DNA of 64,000 nt from Strigops habroptila (taxonomy: Eukaryota; Chordata; Aves; Psittaciformes; Psittacidae). The notes below the pieces were generated by a model, which did not search any database, had not been told where the DNA came from, and saw only the letters and a program-made list of their open reading frames with translations. Positions 12,785 through 62,383 of this stretch are shown here, piece by piece (the first letter of the stretch is position 1; every line of letters begins with the position of its first letter). The position numbers and the translations under genes were made by a program. The stretch covers positions 13,682,501 through 13,746,500 of the forward strand of contig NC_044284.2 of assembly GCF_004027225.2 (NCBI RefSeq). The letters run 5' to 3'.

Positions 12785-15092
12785 CAGCCAGATAAGGAAA
12801 CAAAGATTTATTAGAAACTGATAGTTTTATAGAGCTAAAAAGGTAAACATACTTTTAAGAGACCAAGAGTACACAATTGAGCGCAGTCATCATAAAGGCA
12901 CATAATAAAAACTGAATTTGAAAGACCCCATCTTTTCAACATTTGAAAATATCACTACCATGATTTTTAATACTCATAATGGCACTTGCACACTAGAAAC
13001 AAAATGGACCAAGTCTAGAAGGTAGACACCGCTGAGGTCATCTTCACATCACACACACACAATACATTTGCTCATTGGTCACAGTCAAACAAAATGCATT
13101 GGGAGCTGATCTCACAAATCCCACAAAGATACAAGAATGTTGGCAAAACCAAGAAACATTCAGGTCACAAAGGCATTGTACACATGGATAATTTGGATAG
13201 AGTGACCTTTTGTTTTGTTTTTAGAAAAGTGCAAAGTCCAAGGTTCCCCTAAAGGGAAGGCCAAAAGACACAGGTAAAGCTGCCATTTTCTGAAATCGGA
13301 TAAAACAACATTTTATAATACAAATTTTCTGGAGTTGTTATATATCAGTTTATGGAGCATAAATACCAACCATGGAAGCACTAAACACATTGACGCCTGA
13401 TTGCTGTTTGAAAACTCCGGCCCAAATAGCACGTGGAACAAAGGAGGTTCAGGCAGTTAGTTATGTTTGCTTGCTTATTTGGTTGTTCAATTACAAAAAA
13501 AGGGGGGGTGGAGGGGATCCTTTAATCACCTTACAGGAACAAAGTTCTTCCTTCGATAATCCAATTTCACAGATGTGGTCTAAGGGCAGCTGCTTTTAGA
13601 AGGTCAAGGTAAGTACAAAGATAATCTTGAATTTACAAAGATTAAGACACCACACATTGCAGAAAGCAGAAAAGGTATAACAAATGAGTTTGGCAATAAT
13701 TGTTACTCAGTTTCAGTGTTCAGGCCTGAAGACAACTGAAATGTGCCCCCACCACCCAAAAGGAAGTACATAGAAAAACCTAATGTTCTGCATTGAGGAA
13801 GTGCTGCTTCATTTTTTGAGGAGCTGTTTCTCAAGCACTAACTAGTTCTGTGTGCGTGCTTTGCTCGCTTCATTAACATCAATCTGATGGGCACCTGAGA
13901 TCAGCAGCCCCATTTGGTCACTTGGACAAAATGCTTCAGTATTTTACTACCTGAATTTCACACACACAGCCAGCATGCACAGAAGACTGAGGGAAAAAGG
14001 ATTTCTCTTGCATGACAAACCTGTAAAATCTTTACATAGTAATGCAATCCTCTAGTGGCTAAAAGCACATAGTGCACAGTAGCCCTCTGAGTAAGGGAAA
14101 GAATGAAGAGTCCAAAATAAGAAGCATTTCTCTCCCCAGGGCAGCTATGATTAGCTCCACTATGAACTGTACTATGATCACTATCAGCTTAATACTGGAT
14201 CCTCCACTCCGTTTTTAAACAGCGACTTGCACTTGTATGGAATGGATCTAGTAACCAAGCTTTTCCTGTTCCTGTGTATTATGATCCTATAAAACGTGCA
14301 GCTGTAATCCAAAGCTTGGCATGGTTAATGGTGCTAACATTTACAAGTGCAATGAAAAGCAGGTCCAGCAAAGCAAATCACAAAAATCACTGATTGTATT
14401 CTAAAAATACCGTGTAAATCCATTTGAGGTATTCTGATACCACGGAACAGCAGTTTCTCAGGCTCTTGTTCTCTAAATAAAAACATTTAAAAAACCCCAA
14501 AAAGGCTCACCTGAAGATAAAGGTGACGGGCTACATTTTAATGTGTTATTCCATCCTTATTTGTATCTAAGATGCTGCTTCTTACAAACTTAACATTAAG
14601 TCTTCAAAAATAACAATAGTAAGTGCTTACTTTTAGGCATGCAAAATGTTGCCTGTGAATTGCTGAAGTATAGGCAGCGTGACAAAACAAAAAGTCACCT
14701 TCATATATTCAGTAACAAGGCAGTATAATCTTCTCCTACCTTTGGTTTGATCCAAGCCAAATACACATTTAGAGAAGACAAATACAAAAAAAAAGCCAAT
14801 GAGTAAAATACACACAATTTCTTGAAAATATAAACAAATTGCTGATTTAAAGATAGTTTCTTGATTTTTTTTTTTTTTTTAAACTCAGTGACATTTAAAG
14901 TGCAATATAGATATCCGTTTAAAAATGGTGAACTAGAATTTAATAGTTTCTTCCCACTTCAGGGCAAAAGTAGAAGTTGCAGCATCTCTCCACAAAGATC
15001 TGTCTCTAATTGTGAGAGCAGATTACTTGAGAAATCATTTTTGTTCTGGTGTTTCCAGCAACATTAGAAGTATCTCACCTTTTTCCTTCATT
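12785..15092 (-). other. SLC25A24: Probable SLC25A24 3'UTR (proximal polyadenylation form)
   Basis: This stretch follows the stop codon. It has no recognisable repeat and no interrupting gene, and is about 2.3 kb long, comparable to a mammalian SLC25A24 3'UTR as I remember it. The right edge is the stop codon; the left edge is inferred from the AATAAA and U-rich downstream element near 12810. The exact cleavage base cannot be read from sequence alone. Confidence 0.6.
12807..12812 (-). terminator. Candidate polyadenylation signal for SLC25A24
   Basis: The plus strand reads TTTATT, so the minus strand reads AATAAA. Downstream on the minus strand come a GT-rich stretch (ggagtgtgctgata) and then a run of 17 T (12771-12755), the arrangement expected of a strong cleavage/polyadenylation site. 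The predicted cut is around 12785-12795. Confidence 0.6.
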
Positions 15093-35664
<20,572 letters not shown>

Positions 35665-35809
35665 GGCGAGGCCGTGCGGTGTGGCAGCGGGACGCTCGCC
35701 GCTCGCCCCTCGCTCCCCGCGGGCTGGGCGCGGCGGGAGGCACCGCCTCTGCTGCCGCTGCCGCCGCCACCGCCCGCAGCTGGCGGAGCAAGAAGCGGCC
35801 CGGCCCCGC

Positions 35810-35874
35810 CTCAGCGGCGCAGGGAGGAGCGACCTACGGCACTGCCTGCTCACCCTCCTCCCTGCGCCGCTGAG
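35810..35874. repeat. Perfect 20-bp GC-rich inverted repeat with 25-nt spacer
   Basis: The left arm at 35810-35829 begins ctcagcggcgc. The right arm at 35855-35874 is its exact reverse complement. It sits 146-210 nt upstream of the SLC25A24 ATG, in the promoter or 5'UTR. If transcribed it would form a very stable hairpin. Confidence 0.9.
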
Positions 35875-35920
35875 CGGGAAACGGGAAGAGGGAAACGGGA
35901 AACGAGCAACGAGCACCGAG
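35874..35920. repeat. Short purine-rich direct-repeat array (GGGAAACG-like units)
   Basis: The plus strand shows about four CGGGAA or GGGAAACG-like units in tandem, then CGAGCA-type units. It directly abuts the inverted repeat. The spacing between GAAA cores (three bases) differs from a canonical ISRE, so I do not call a specific factor. Confidence 0.6.
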
Positions 35921-36540
35921 CCGCTAAGGGACAGACGGCGAGCCGCAGCCTCTCAGGCTTGCCTCGGCTCTCCCTCCCGCACTGACACGGTCGTATCCAG
36001 CTATACGTTTCCCGTACAAGTAGAGAATACCAACAAGCTGCAAAATACCTAATTTGGGTACTTTGGTGCATTCTAGTGACACGGTTGAGGTCTGAGTGGA
36101 AGCTTTATGAAGAGCCCCGAGTCTAGGGGCAGTCTGAACGAGCTTGGCTTGCTTGGCTTAACAGAACAAAGACCAGAAGAGGAAACTTCTAGTGTTTGTT
36201 TTCACTTCATAATTGCTTCATAAATAAATCAGTGGAGTGAATGAAAGGGCACAGCTGGTACAAGAACAAATGGACAGAAATGTCAGCAAGCAGGTTCTTC
36301 ATGAGAGAGATGCAGTGAAAATGAGCTGCTAAGTTGGGTCTTGCTTTCCTGGTGCATATTCAGTCAGTACACAACCATGGAAAGTGCTTTTCAGCCCTAT
36401 AGCAGGAACTTAGTAGACTTGCTCAAAGAGTGATTAATAAAGCTAATGTGCTATATTGTCTGACCATAGACTAATTGGTGCTTGAAAATGACTAAACACT
36501 ACTATGACTTGCATGCGTAAAGACTACCTGGCTGTGTTAT

Positions 36541-37455
36541 AGATTCATTGAATCACAGAGGAAGCGGGGTGGGAAGGGACCTCACAGAGTCTGTAGTCCA
36601 ACCTCCTGCTCAAAGCAAGCTTAGCCATGAACTCAGACCAGATTAATTGGGTCTTTATTCAGTCTTGAAGATATCCAAGGACAGAGACTTGGACTGCCTG
36701 ACTCTCCTTACAGGGAAGAAGTTTTTCCCTTTTAATTCACTCTGAGCTGTTTGCATTTCAATTTGTGCGTGGTGTCTCTTACCATCCCACCATGTCCCAC
36801 TACAAGAAGCCTGATCCTGTTTTCTTTATAAACTCTCTGTAGGTACGAAGAAGATGGAGACCTCCTTTTAAGTCCCTACAAAGCCGCCTTTCCTCCCAGT
36901 TAAGCAAGCTCAGTTTCCTTATCCTCTCCTCACAGAGCAAGTGCTCCAGCCCCCAGACATATTGGTGGCCCTCTGCTGATTTCTCCAGCTTCTCCATGTC
37001 TTTCAGGTTTTGGGGAGCCCAGAACTGCACTAGAGTTTCTAAATACAGTCTAGCTTGTGCAGAGGAGAAGGAAATAATCACTTTTCTCCATCTGCTGGCC
37101 ATGCTCATGTTAATACAGTCCAGGATAGTGCTGGCCTGGTTTGCTACCAGAACAGTGTTGGCCCATCCTCAGCTTGCTCTCTGCCAAGACCCCCCGATCC
37201 TTCTCAGCAGGCCCCGCCGACCCGTATTGTTGCAAGGGGCTATTCCTTTCTACATGCAGTATTTCACATTTGTCCTTGTTGAATTTCATTCAACACCTGA
37301 CTCCATTCCTCCAGCCTCTCTGAATGGCAGCCCTGCACTCAAGCACACCAGCTGGTTCCCCACAGTTTGGCATCATCTGGAAACTTGATGAGAGTGTACT
37401 CTGCTGCCTCCACCTAACTGATAAATATGTTAAACAAGAAAGGTCCAAATAGAAA
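36541..37455 (-). mobile_element. CR1 LINE, about 0.9 kb, carrying the decayed end of its reverse-transcriptase ORF
   Basis: The minus-strand translation contains CR1 ORF2 C-terminal landmarks: LVQFWAPQNLKDMEKLEK, GLEHLLCEERIRKLSLL and, in another frame, STLSSSFQMMPNCG with CRAAIQR. The plus strand begins gaatcacagaggaagcgggg, the reverse complement of the 3' end. The copy is 5'-truncated and broken by frameshifts, so it is not active. Confidence 0.93.
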
Positions 37456-39100
37456 CATGTTACTTTGTTAGTACAGCTAAGGTTGTGTATCGGAATAAGC
37501 AGAGTCTGAACATACTTCACCCCTTTCTGGAATAAGGAAAGGGGATGTTGCTGAGGTCACCACATTGCAGCGATGTAATACTGCTTAGCAGTATTCGATT
37601 CTGTTTTTCTACTCATACAATCAACCTTATGTCTTTATCTAACAAAGTACAGTGACTGCAACATTCTATCTCTAATCAGAACATGCAAGTAATAACTATC
37701 TGTACTAGTTATTGAATATAATATATAGAAATATGATGCAAGTGGGAATAAAACAGTGCTACCTTAAGCTCCCATTGCTTATCACTAGCTTTCTAATATC
37801 TGGCATTGTCATTGTCTGGGGACTTGAGGAAGTATAGTTATTTTCTCATATGATGATGCTAAATACTGTACTTGTATTCTAACACCATGGATGAACCAGA
37901 ACCACTCAAAAATTAACACTGAATAACACCAAAGCATACACTTAAATTTATCTCAGGCAGTTTTACCCTGTGTTGTGTGCTAATGTCATTTAGATGTTCA
38001 ACATCAGCTAATCATTTCCACATAATCAATAAAGCTCTATGCAAGCACTTACAGGAACCTGCAGGCATTGAGTGTTAATATTTTTTCCTACCAGCATTAC
38101 AGGCACCACATTTGGTAACAACTTCAGAGTGAATATGTACATATTATATATACACAAGCTTAAAAAATATTTTTATCGATTAAATATAACTATTAATTTA
38201 GTGGCAATACATACAAGTTTTTGCAGTGATTGAGTATCTGCTATAAATTACTTGCAGTACGGGTTGAAAGTAGTATCTGCTGGGGGATTGACTAAAGTAA
38301 GAACTAGCATAAATAAAAGATCAAGGCAAAAGAGAACCTTAATGGAACACTGGTATTTTTTTCTAAAAGCTGTTATTAAAATGTGTGAAGAGCATCAATA
38401 GTCAAAGATTCAAGGTAAAAGAGGAAGAGATGCACTTGTTCTTTGCGAAGCAAGAAGGAAAAAGGGCTAGTTTTGGCAGGTTTAGCTTTCATAAGCACAT
38501 CCTGCATAGTTACAATTTATATAGCATGTGTCATACTGTTAGGAGTTGTGCAGGAAAAGTAGGCCATAGAAAACAGGCAGGTAATAGAGCTTGATGGTTA
38601 GACAATTCATATTTGCAAATAGATTCTGCTTTGACTTACGTGTGTGGCAGAAAGTTGGAAGTACAGGTTGTATGTCATTCGTCCAACTGTTTATCCAGAG
38701 AGTGACACAACAGGGAAATCACTTATTTTTCATTGATTCCAGATTTGCACTGGTGTCCCTGAAAACGAAGTATGTAGTATAGAGCTGTGCAGAAGGTTTA
38801 AGTGCTTTGACTTCAGTATGACTGGCTGAGGCAAATAAGAAAAGCAGGTGGTAACTAAGAGTCTCAGGTATTTTGCATATGTTTCTAGGTGAACAATTAG
38901 ATACATATCTGAGGAAGCTATTGCCCTTGTTGAAAGATACAAGCACTAGTTCAGCCTAATTAATCTACTGCACTGACATTTGAGACAGTGACCATAAATG
39001 CAATTCTAGAGGTCTGCCTCATTTACATCTCTAATAAGAAAATTAATCTTTCCTATTATTTGAAGCTATCACTACCAAAACTACCATTTCTTCTACAAAT

Positions 39101-39405
39101 GGTCTTGGATGCTGGAGAGGCACTCTTCATCAGGGACTGTAGCAATAGGACAAGGGGCAATGGGTTTTTAAACTTAAGCAGGGGGAGTTCAGGTTAGCTA
39201 TAAGGAAGAAGTTCTTTACTGTCAGGGTGGTGAGGCACTGGAACAGGTTGCCCAAAGAAGTGGTAAATGCTCCATCCCTGGCAGCGTTCAAGGCCACGTT
39301 GGACAGAGCCTTGGGCAACATGGTCTAGTGTGAGGCATCCCTGCCCATGGCAGGGGGGTTGGAACTGGATGATCTTTAAGGTCTTTTATGAGTCTACAAT
39401 TTATA
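39101..39405 (+). mobile_element. CR1 LINE 3' fragment, plus strand
   Basis: Plus-strand frames show the ORF2 C-terminus (NRTRGNGF, RKKFFTVRVVRHWNRLPKEV and FKATLDRALGNMV). They are followed by the CR1 3' end (ctggatgatctttaaggtc). A frameshift separates the first two segments. Its orientation is opposite to the CR1 at 36541-37455. Confidence 0.93.
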
Positions 39406-41689
39406 TGACAGATTTTGGGGCTGTATTGTGTACAGAGTCCTTTTTTGTTAAAAAGGAGTTTTGAATAGTCCATCATCTTGCATTCTAGTTTTTAGCTTGC
39501 TTGAAAGAACTGCATAGCTCCAAAGGACATCTGAGTCAAGAAATGTCTTTGCCCAAGAGGTGCACCTAAAATAAGATTTTTTAAAATTCAATAACATTTA
39601 TATTATTTATATTCTTATAAAGCTTTCTGAGATCATCACTGATTAGTATCAGAACATCAAAAATTTAACAGAAAAATATATGCATTTAACTTAATAAAAT
39701 AGAGCTTTTAATTAGTATATATATCAATTAATGTACTATAAATGTTTAAATTACATCAATACTATCCACTTAGAGGAAGTGCTATAAATATCACAAAACC
39801 TCAGAGGCTAGAAGATGTATTTTATTCATAGACTAAAAGATAACTCAGCTGAATTGCATGATTCACTGCCTGCCCTAGATATTGTAGCTCTTTATCTGTG
39901 ATCAAGGAAACACTTCATAATAATCTTAAAATTGTGAAAACAGTCTACTTCATGGGCCAAGAGTCATTTCTGGCTTAACCCCAGGGACTACAGTCAAGTT
40001 GAGTAATTTTTTAATTATGAGATCAAGCCCCGTTCTGCTACACAGTTAAAAAATTGTCTGCTAAGTACATCCAAAAATTTTGTGTCAGCTGAAGGAGCAA
40101 TCTCCAGGACACACACAGGAGGGCATAGTTAAACAACACAAAGGCAATAAATAACAGACAAAGAGCAGTGGTTTTTCTTGTTTCAGGGCAAAATGAATAC
40201 TTTCTCCATTATATAGATGTAATCAGCTCAGTTTTAAACTACCATTACAAAATAATTCTTTGAAATAAACATATTTTAAATCCTACTATCATAGAACAAA
40301 AGCTGTGGTAAATTCAGGTTCTTTTGTTATTGTTCACATTCTGCTTTACTGGTATTTGTCCTTCCCAGCACACAGCATTGGACTGGTTTAGCATCAAAAA
40401 GGATTTCTGCCTTAATTCGGAAAGACTGGTGCTGTAGTACAGGTAAACACAGTTTACAAATTAAGGAACCATGATTTAATGTTGCCAGCAGAGGTCAAGC
40501 TGAGTGTGCTGTATTCTGACTTTCCTTGTGACACATCACCATTTTGGAGGTCACAGAACACCTCGTGGAATTGGGACTGTTACCTGAGCTTTATTTACAG
40601 CACAGCTTCAAATAGACATGCCACATGAAGGCAGTGATCGTTCAGAGAGTGATAAGAGACCGCTCGTGTGGGTTTGTACTAGACATGTACAAACCTATTT
40701 GGAAGACTGAGGCTTCACCGTGTGTTTCTTAAAGCAGCATGAGAAGTGCCATGATTATAGCTTTTACTTACCCACACTGCATTTATCTCCCACTGAGCTC
40801 GCTTTTCAGTTTAATTTAGTTTCAGACACTCACATTAATCTCTTTCATGACCAAGATAGAGTGTTACAATTGACGGCTGCTGGAAGCACTGATCTGGATA
40901 CGGGTGGTAGCCCAGCTCTTAGGTCACATCAAGAGCCGAGGTCCAGCTAAAGCCAAACCTAGGAAAGGTTTTGGTATTTTTCTGATGCCACTACTCTCAG
41001 GAAAAAAGGGCTACCGGTCAGAAATACAAGTGCCCAGTGAGGAAATGGTGCTGCAGATGACAAATAGGCCAAGTGGATGAACACAGATCACATTAGAACC
41101 GCCTTCAACAATACGTACACTGGTGCTCTGGAGGATTTTAAAATCCCAGAGACCTGGGCTTCACCTATCCATGGAATCACCTGTCCATAAAGGAAGTTCC
41201 CTATTAGCTCCTGCAATTTCATGACTGAAATCTTGTATTCTCTGGGAGAACGAACAGCCTTTGAATAATATGTTTTCCCCTGGTGTAATTCTGCTATTTT
41301 GAAAAAAAACACTGATTTTTCTTGAATCTTTGAGGTTTTGCACCTGCTCGAGTAACATCCAACTTCTTGAAAGATTTATGAATTTCTCCAAAAATAAAAC
41401 TCCAGTGCTTTAAACTTGCAGAAGCTTTACATCAGTGACAACACAGGATTGCTACATTACCCACAGTATTTATCCTTTTTTGAAAAACTCCTCTGCTATT
41501 TCGAGAACCATTTGATTAAAGATTCTAAATATATTTAGAAATCTATACTTGTGACACTTCTGACTTTGACTCTTTCTGATCAAGAAGGTTATGCTCAATA
41601 TAGAAGACATTTTCAAGTCACCAGCTTCAGAATGCAAATATAGCCCCTGAGTAGAGTTGGGTTTTGTTTTTTTTTTTAATAAGGTTATC

Positions 41690-42110
41690 ATTAGGTGAGC
41701 AGCATTTTCTTTGTTTTAGCAGCTAGCACCTCGGGGCGGCAGGGCACAGCAAGGGCCAGCTGCCTCCTCAGTAGCAGGAGGCTGAGTGCAAGAACACAAG
41801 CAGCAGGGCCCATCCTGCAGTACCTGTCCAGGAGAGTGGGCATCCACAGCCACAAAGCAGGGCTGAGGTCTTGCTGGGAACACATCTTGAGGTCCAGTCC
41901 AGCTACAGCAACCACAGACTGCAGGTCTGGGTCCACATCAAGGTGCAGGCAGTTCTGCAACATAACCCCCAACAGACAGGCAGAGCTGCAACAGAGCTCA
42001 GACCAGGGCTGAGGGCTTAGAACTGGTCTTCAGTGGGTCTCCTGGGCAAGGTGGGGTGAGGGCTCAGGTGGGGCTGGACAAGGCTGTTACAGCCGGTCTG
42101 TACACACAGT
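41690..42110. other. Unexplained GC-rich block
   Basis: A GC-rich, relatively CpG-poor block in an AT-rich gap, with open frames of about 93-105 codons on both strands. I do not recognise the peptides. It could be an old LTR or other repeat, or a regulatory element. Confidence 0.3.
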
Positions 42111-43699
42111 GTGTCAACTGTTACAGCTTCCTGGTAAGTTCAGTTGTGCAGAGGACCTACTCACAGAGCCTGTACTAATCTATAGGCTTTAATCATTTAC
42201 TAACGTTGCCCCTTCTACCTCTTCTCTGACTAGGTGTAAATTAGTTCGGATTTTCTTTAAGGTGCTGTATAATAGCTGGACCACCCGTATTTGTCAGACT
42301 GCCAATATATAATTCATGTGGTATGCAACCCTATTTTTTAATTTGGTTCTTCAGCCCTATTTTTCTTCCTAGATCTTAATATGCAGGACCTTCCAGCTAC
42401 ATGTGGTAATCTCTTCCATCAGAAACATCTGTTTTTAACAGAACTCTGGAACTGGTTCTTTAGCCTTGAGAGAAAGGAGCCTCTTGGTATAACTTGATAC
42501 TATGTAACTGCTGATTCACTCCTTTAAGGTGCTGAAAACCTTTCACCTTCCATTCCTTTCAACAGAGAGCTGATGGATACAGTACCCAGAGCATTGCCTT
42601 GTGCAATATATTGTAGGCTGTTGCAGTCTACTAAAGAGAGAAGACTTTCCATATTATTTTAGAGCAGACTGGAGAGATGTTCTCAAGGGGGCAATTCTTA
42701 GGTCAAGGGGGCCAAATGCCTGGACCTCCTCTCAAAGGTGTATTAAGTTTGTTCCAGTTATACAGCTTCTTTCCAAGCCAGTGATTTCTTGACATTTGGG
42801 AGTTTTGGAGGGAAGTTTTTGTTAGGAACATGAAACTGATCATGGAGTCAGAACTACCCTTGTAGTTCTTTTTACAGGAAAACTGTGTAGAAATACTTGT
42901 TATGTCCTGGATGTTGTAGGACAGAAAAGGCAAGAGCATTTCTCTTCCAGGCACTCCATTTTTATGGTTTTGGTTTGGTTTGGGTTTTTTTTTTTCTACT
43001 GTTTACTACTTCTTTTTCTCTAGCATTATGATACAGGACAGTTGTTGATGGTTTGGTATACTTTGCCATCACACCATTTGTGATGCCTGTATTCACCAGG
43101 TATGTGTTCCATGAAAAGTTATTTTTCCATGTTTCTTCTGAAGGAGGGGCAGCAGTAGTTTGCAACAAGATTCCAGAGGCTCCGCATCATGCTACATGCC
43201 TAATCTTACAAACTGTTTTTACTGATCGTGTGAGTAAATGCTCGGTTGCGGGAAGACGTGCTGTGTGTTACAGTTTTCTTACGCAACACTGAGAAGAGGA
43301 ACGTGCTTTGCTGACGGAGGGTGCCCGGAGCCTTCTTTGTGGTTTAGTCTCTTGGAATGAGTTTCTGAGACAAAGCTGTTCCCTGGAGAGCACACGCTGG
43401 TGCTGAACTATGAGTTATACAGAGGAGTGTTGCGTGTGTGCTGCTGTGATCGTGGGTGCCACAGGGCTGTTCTTAAACGTAAACACGGATGTGCACATCC
43501 CTCCTTCTCTGCAAGGCTGTGAGAGTTTGTTGCTCGTATCAGAATCGGAGCCTGTTCTACATTACACTGAACTGCGGGGAAGGACCCCGATAAGGTTTGA
43601 ATTACAGCAGAAAGAATCTAATGTCAGAGTTGACATTTCGACGTCTGATCGACGTTTAGTTTTGTTAATGCCCCTTAAAACCACTCAGCTGACAGACAT

Positions 43700-61836
<18,137 letters not shown>

Positions 61837-62152
61837 GTAAGTTTATAAAAAATCTGTGTGGGACAGTGTTTTAGTCATACATTCCATGTTCAGAATTATA
61901 CCTCCAATTTGCATTTATAAATATTGAGTAATAGATTGTTAATATTTATAACATCAGTATTAATATTAATATGGATTAATAGATTAGTACTAATCTCTCC
62001 AATTTAACAATATAAAAAAAAAATTACAAACAAATGGGATGGTAGCTGAATAATGGCTAACATGGTAAAAATACCAGTAGAAGTGTCATAGTTCTCCTTG
62101 CTGCTAAATGCTTAGCATATTTTCTAGCAAAGAATACTAGCCTGCACACCTG

Positions 62153-62171
62153 TAAATAAATAAATAAATAA
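62153..62171 (+). repeat. (TAAA)n microsatellite
   Basis: About four to five TAAA units in EEIG2 intron 5. Confidence 0.9.
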
Positions 62172-62309
62172 TGCAGAGAAAAACATACGGGAAACCATTC
62201 CTGCTGTAAGGTTATATTGGTATGGGGTGATCTGATTAATACTTGTGTTTGGAAAACGTGGTCTTATACCTTTTACTCACAAGTCTTAGGTGATTTCAAA
62301 AGATTTATT

Positions 62310-62383
62310 TAAAAAAACCCCAAAACAACAACAACTAAAACAACTAAAATGAAAACGAAACAAAAAAACAAACCCAAAACCAG
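62310..62383. repeat. A-rich AAAAC/AACAACT low-complexity tract
   Basis: An A-rich tract with scattered C (aaaacaacaacaact type) in EEIG2 intron 5. There is no identifiable parent element next to it. Confidence 0.7.

Larger units (their letters stand above)
35991..43699. other. Intergenic gap between the divergent SLC25A24 and EEIG2 promoters
   Basis: About 7.7 kb with no recognised gene. It holds a long CR1 copy (36541-37455), a second CR1 (39101-39405) and an unexplained GC-rich block (41690-42110). The rest is AT-rich single-copy sequence. Confidence 0.7.

Noticed and set aside
35665-35916. In-frame 84-codon upstream extension of SLC25A24
   Set aside because: The frame is open, but the codon at its apparent start is GTG, and the family starts at the conserved MFQLLRGF-like Met. 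It is 5'UTR within a CpG island.
40485-40505. CTCF-like site (CCAGCAGAGGTCA)
   Set aside because: It breaks the GGC core and a later position, so it is weaker than the two full matches.
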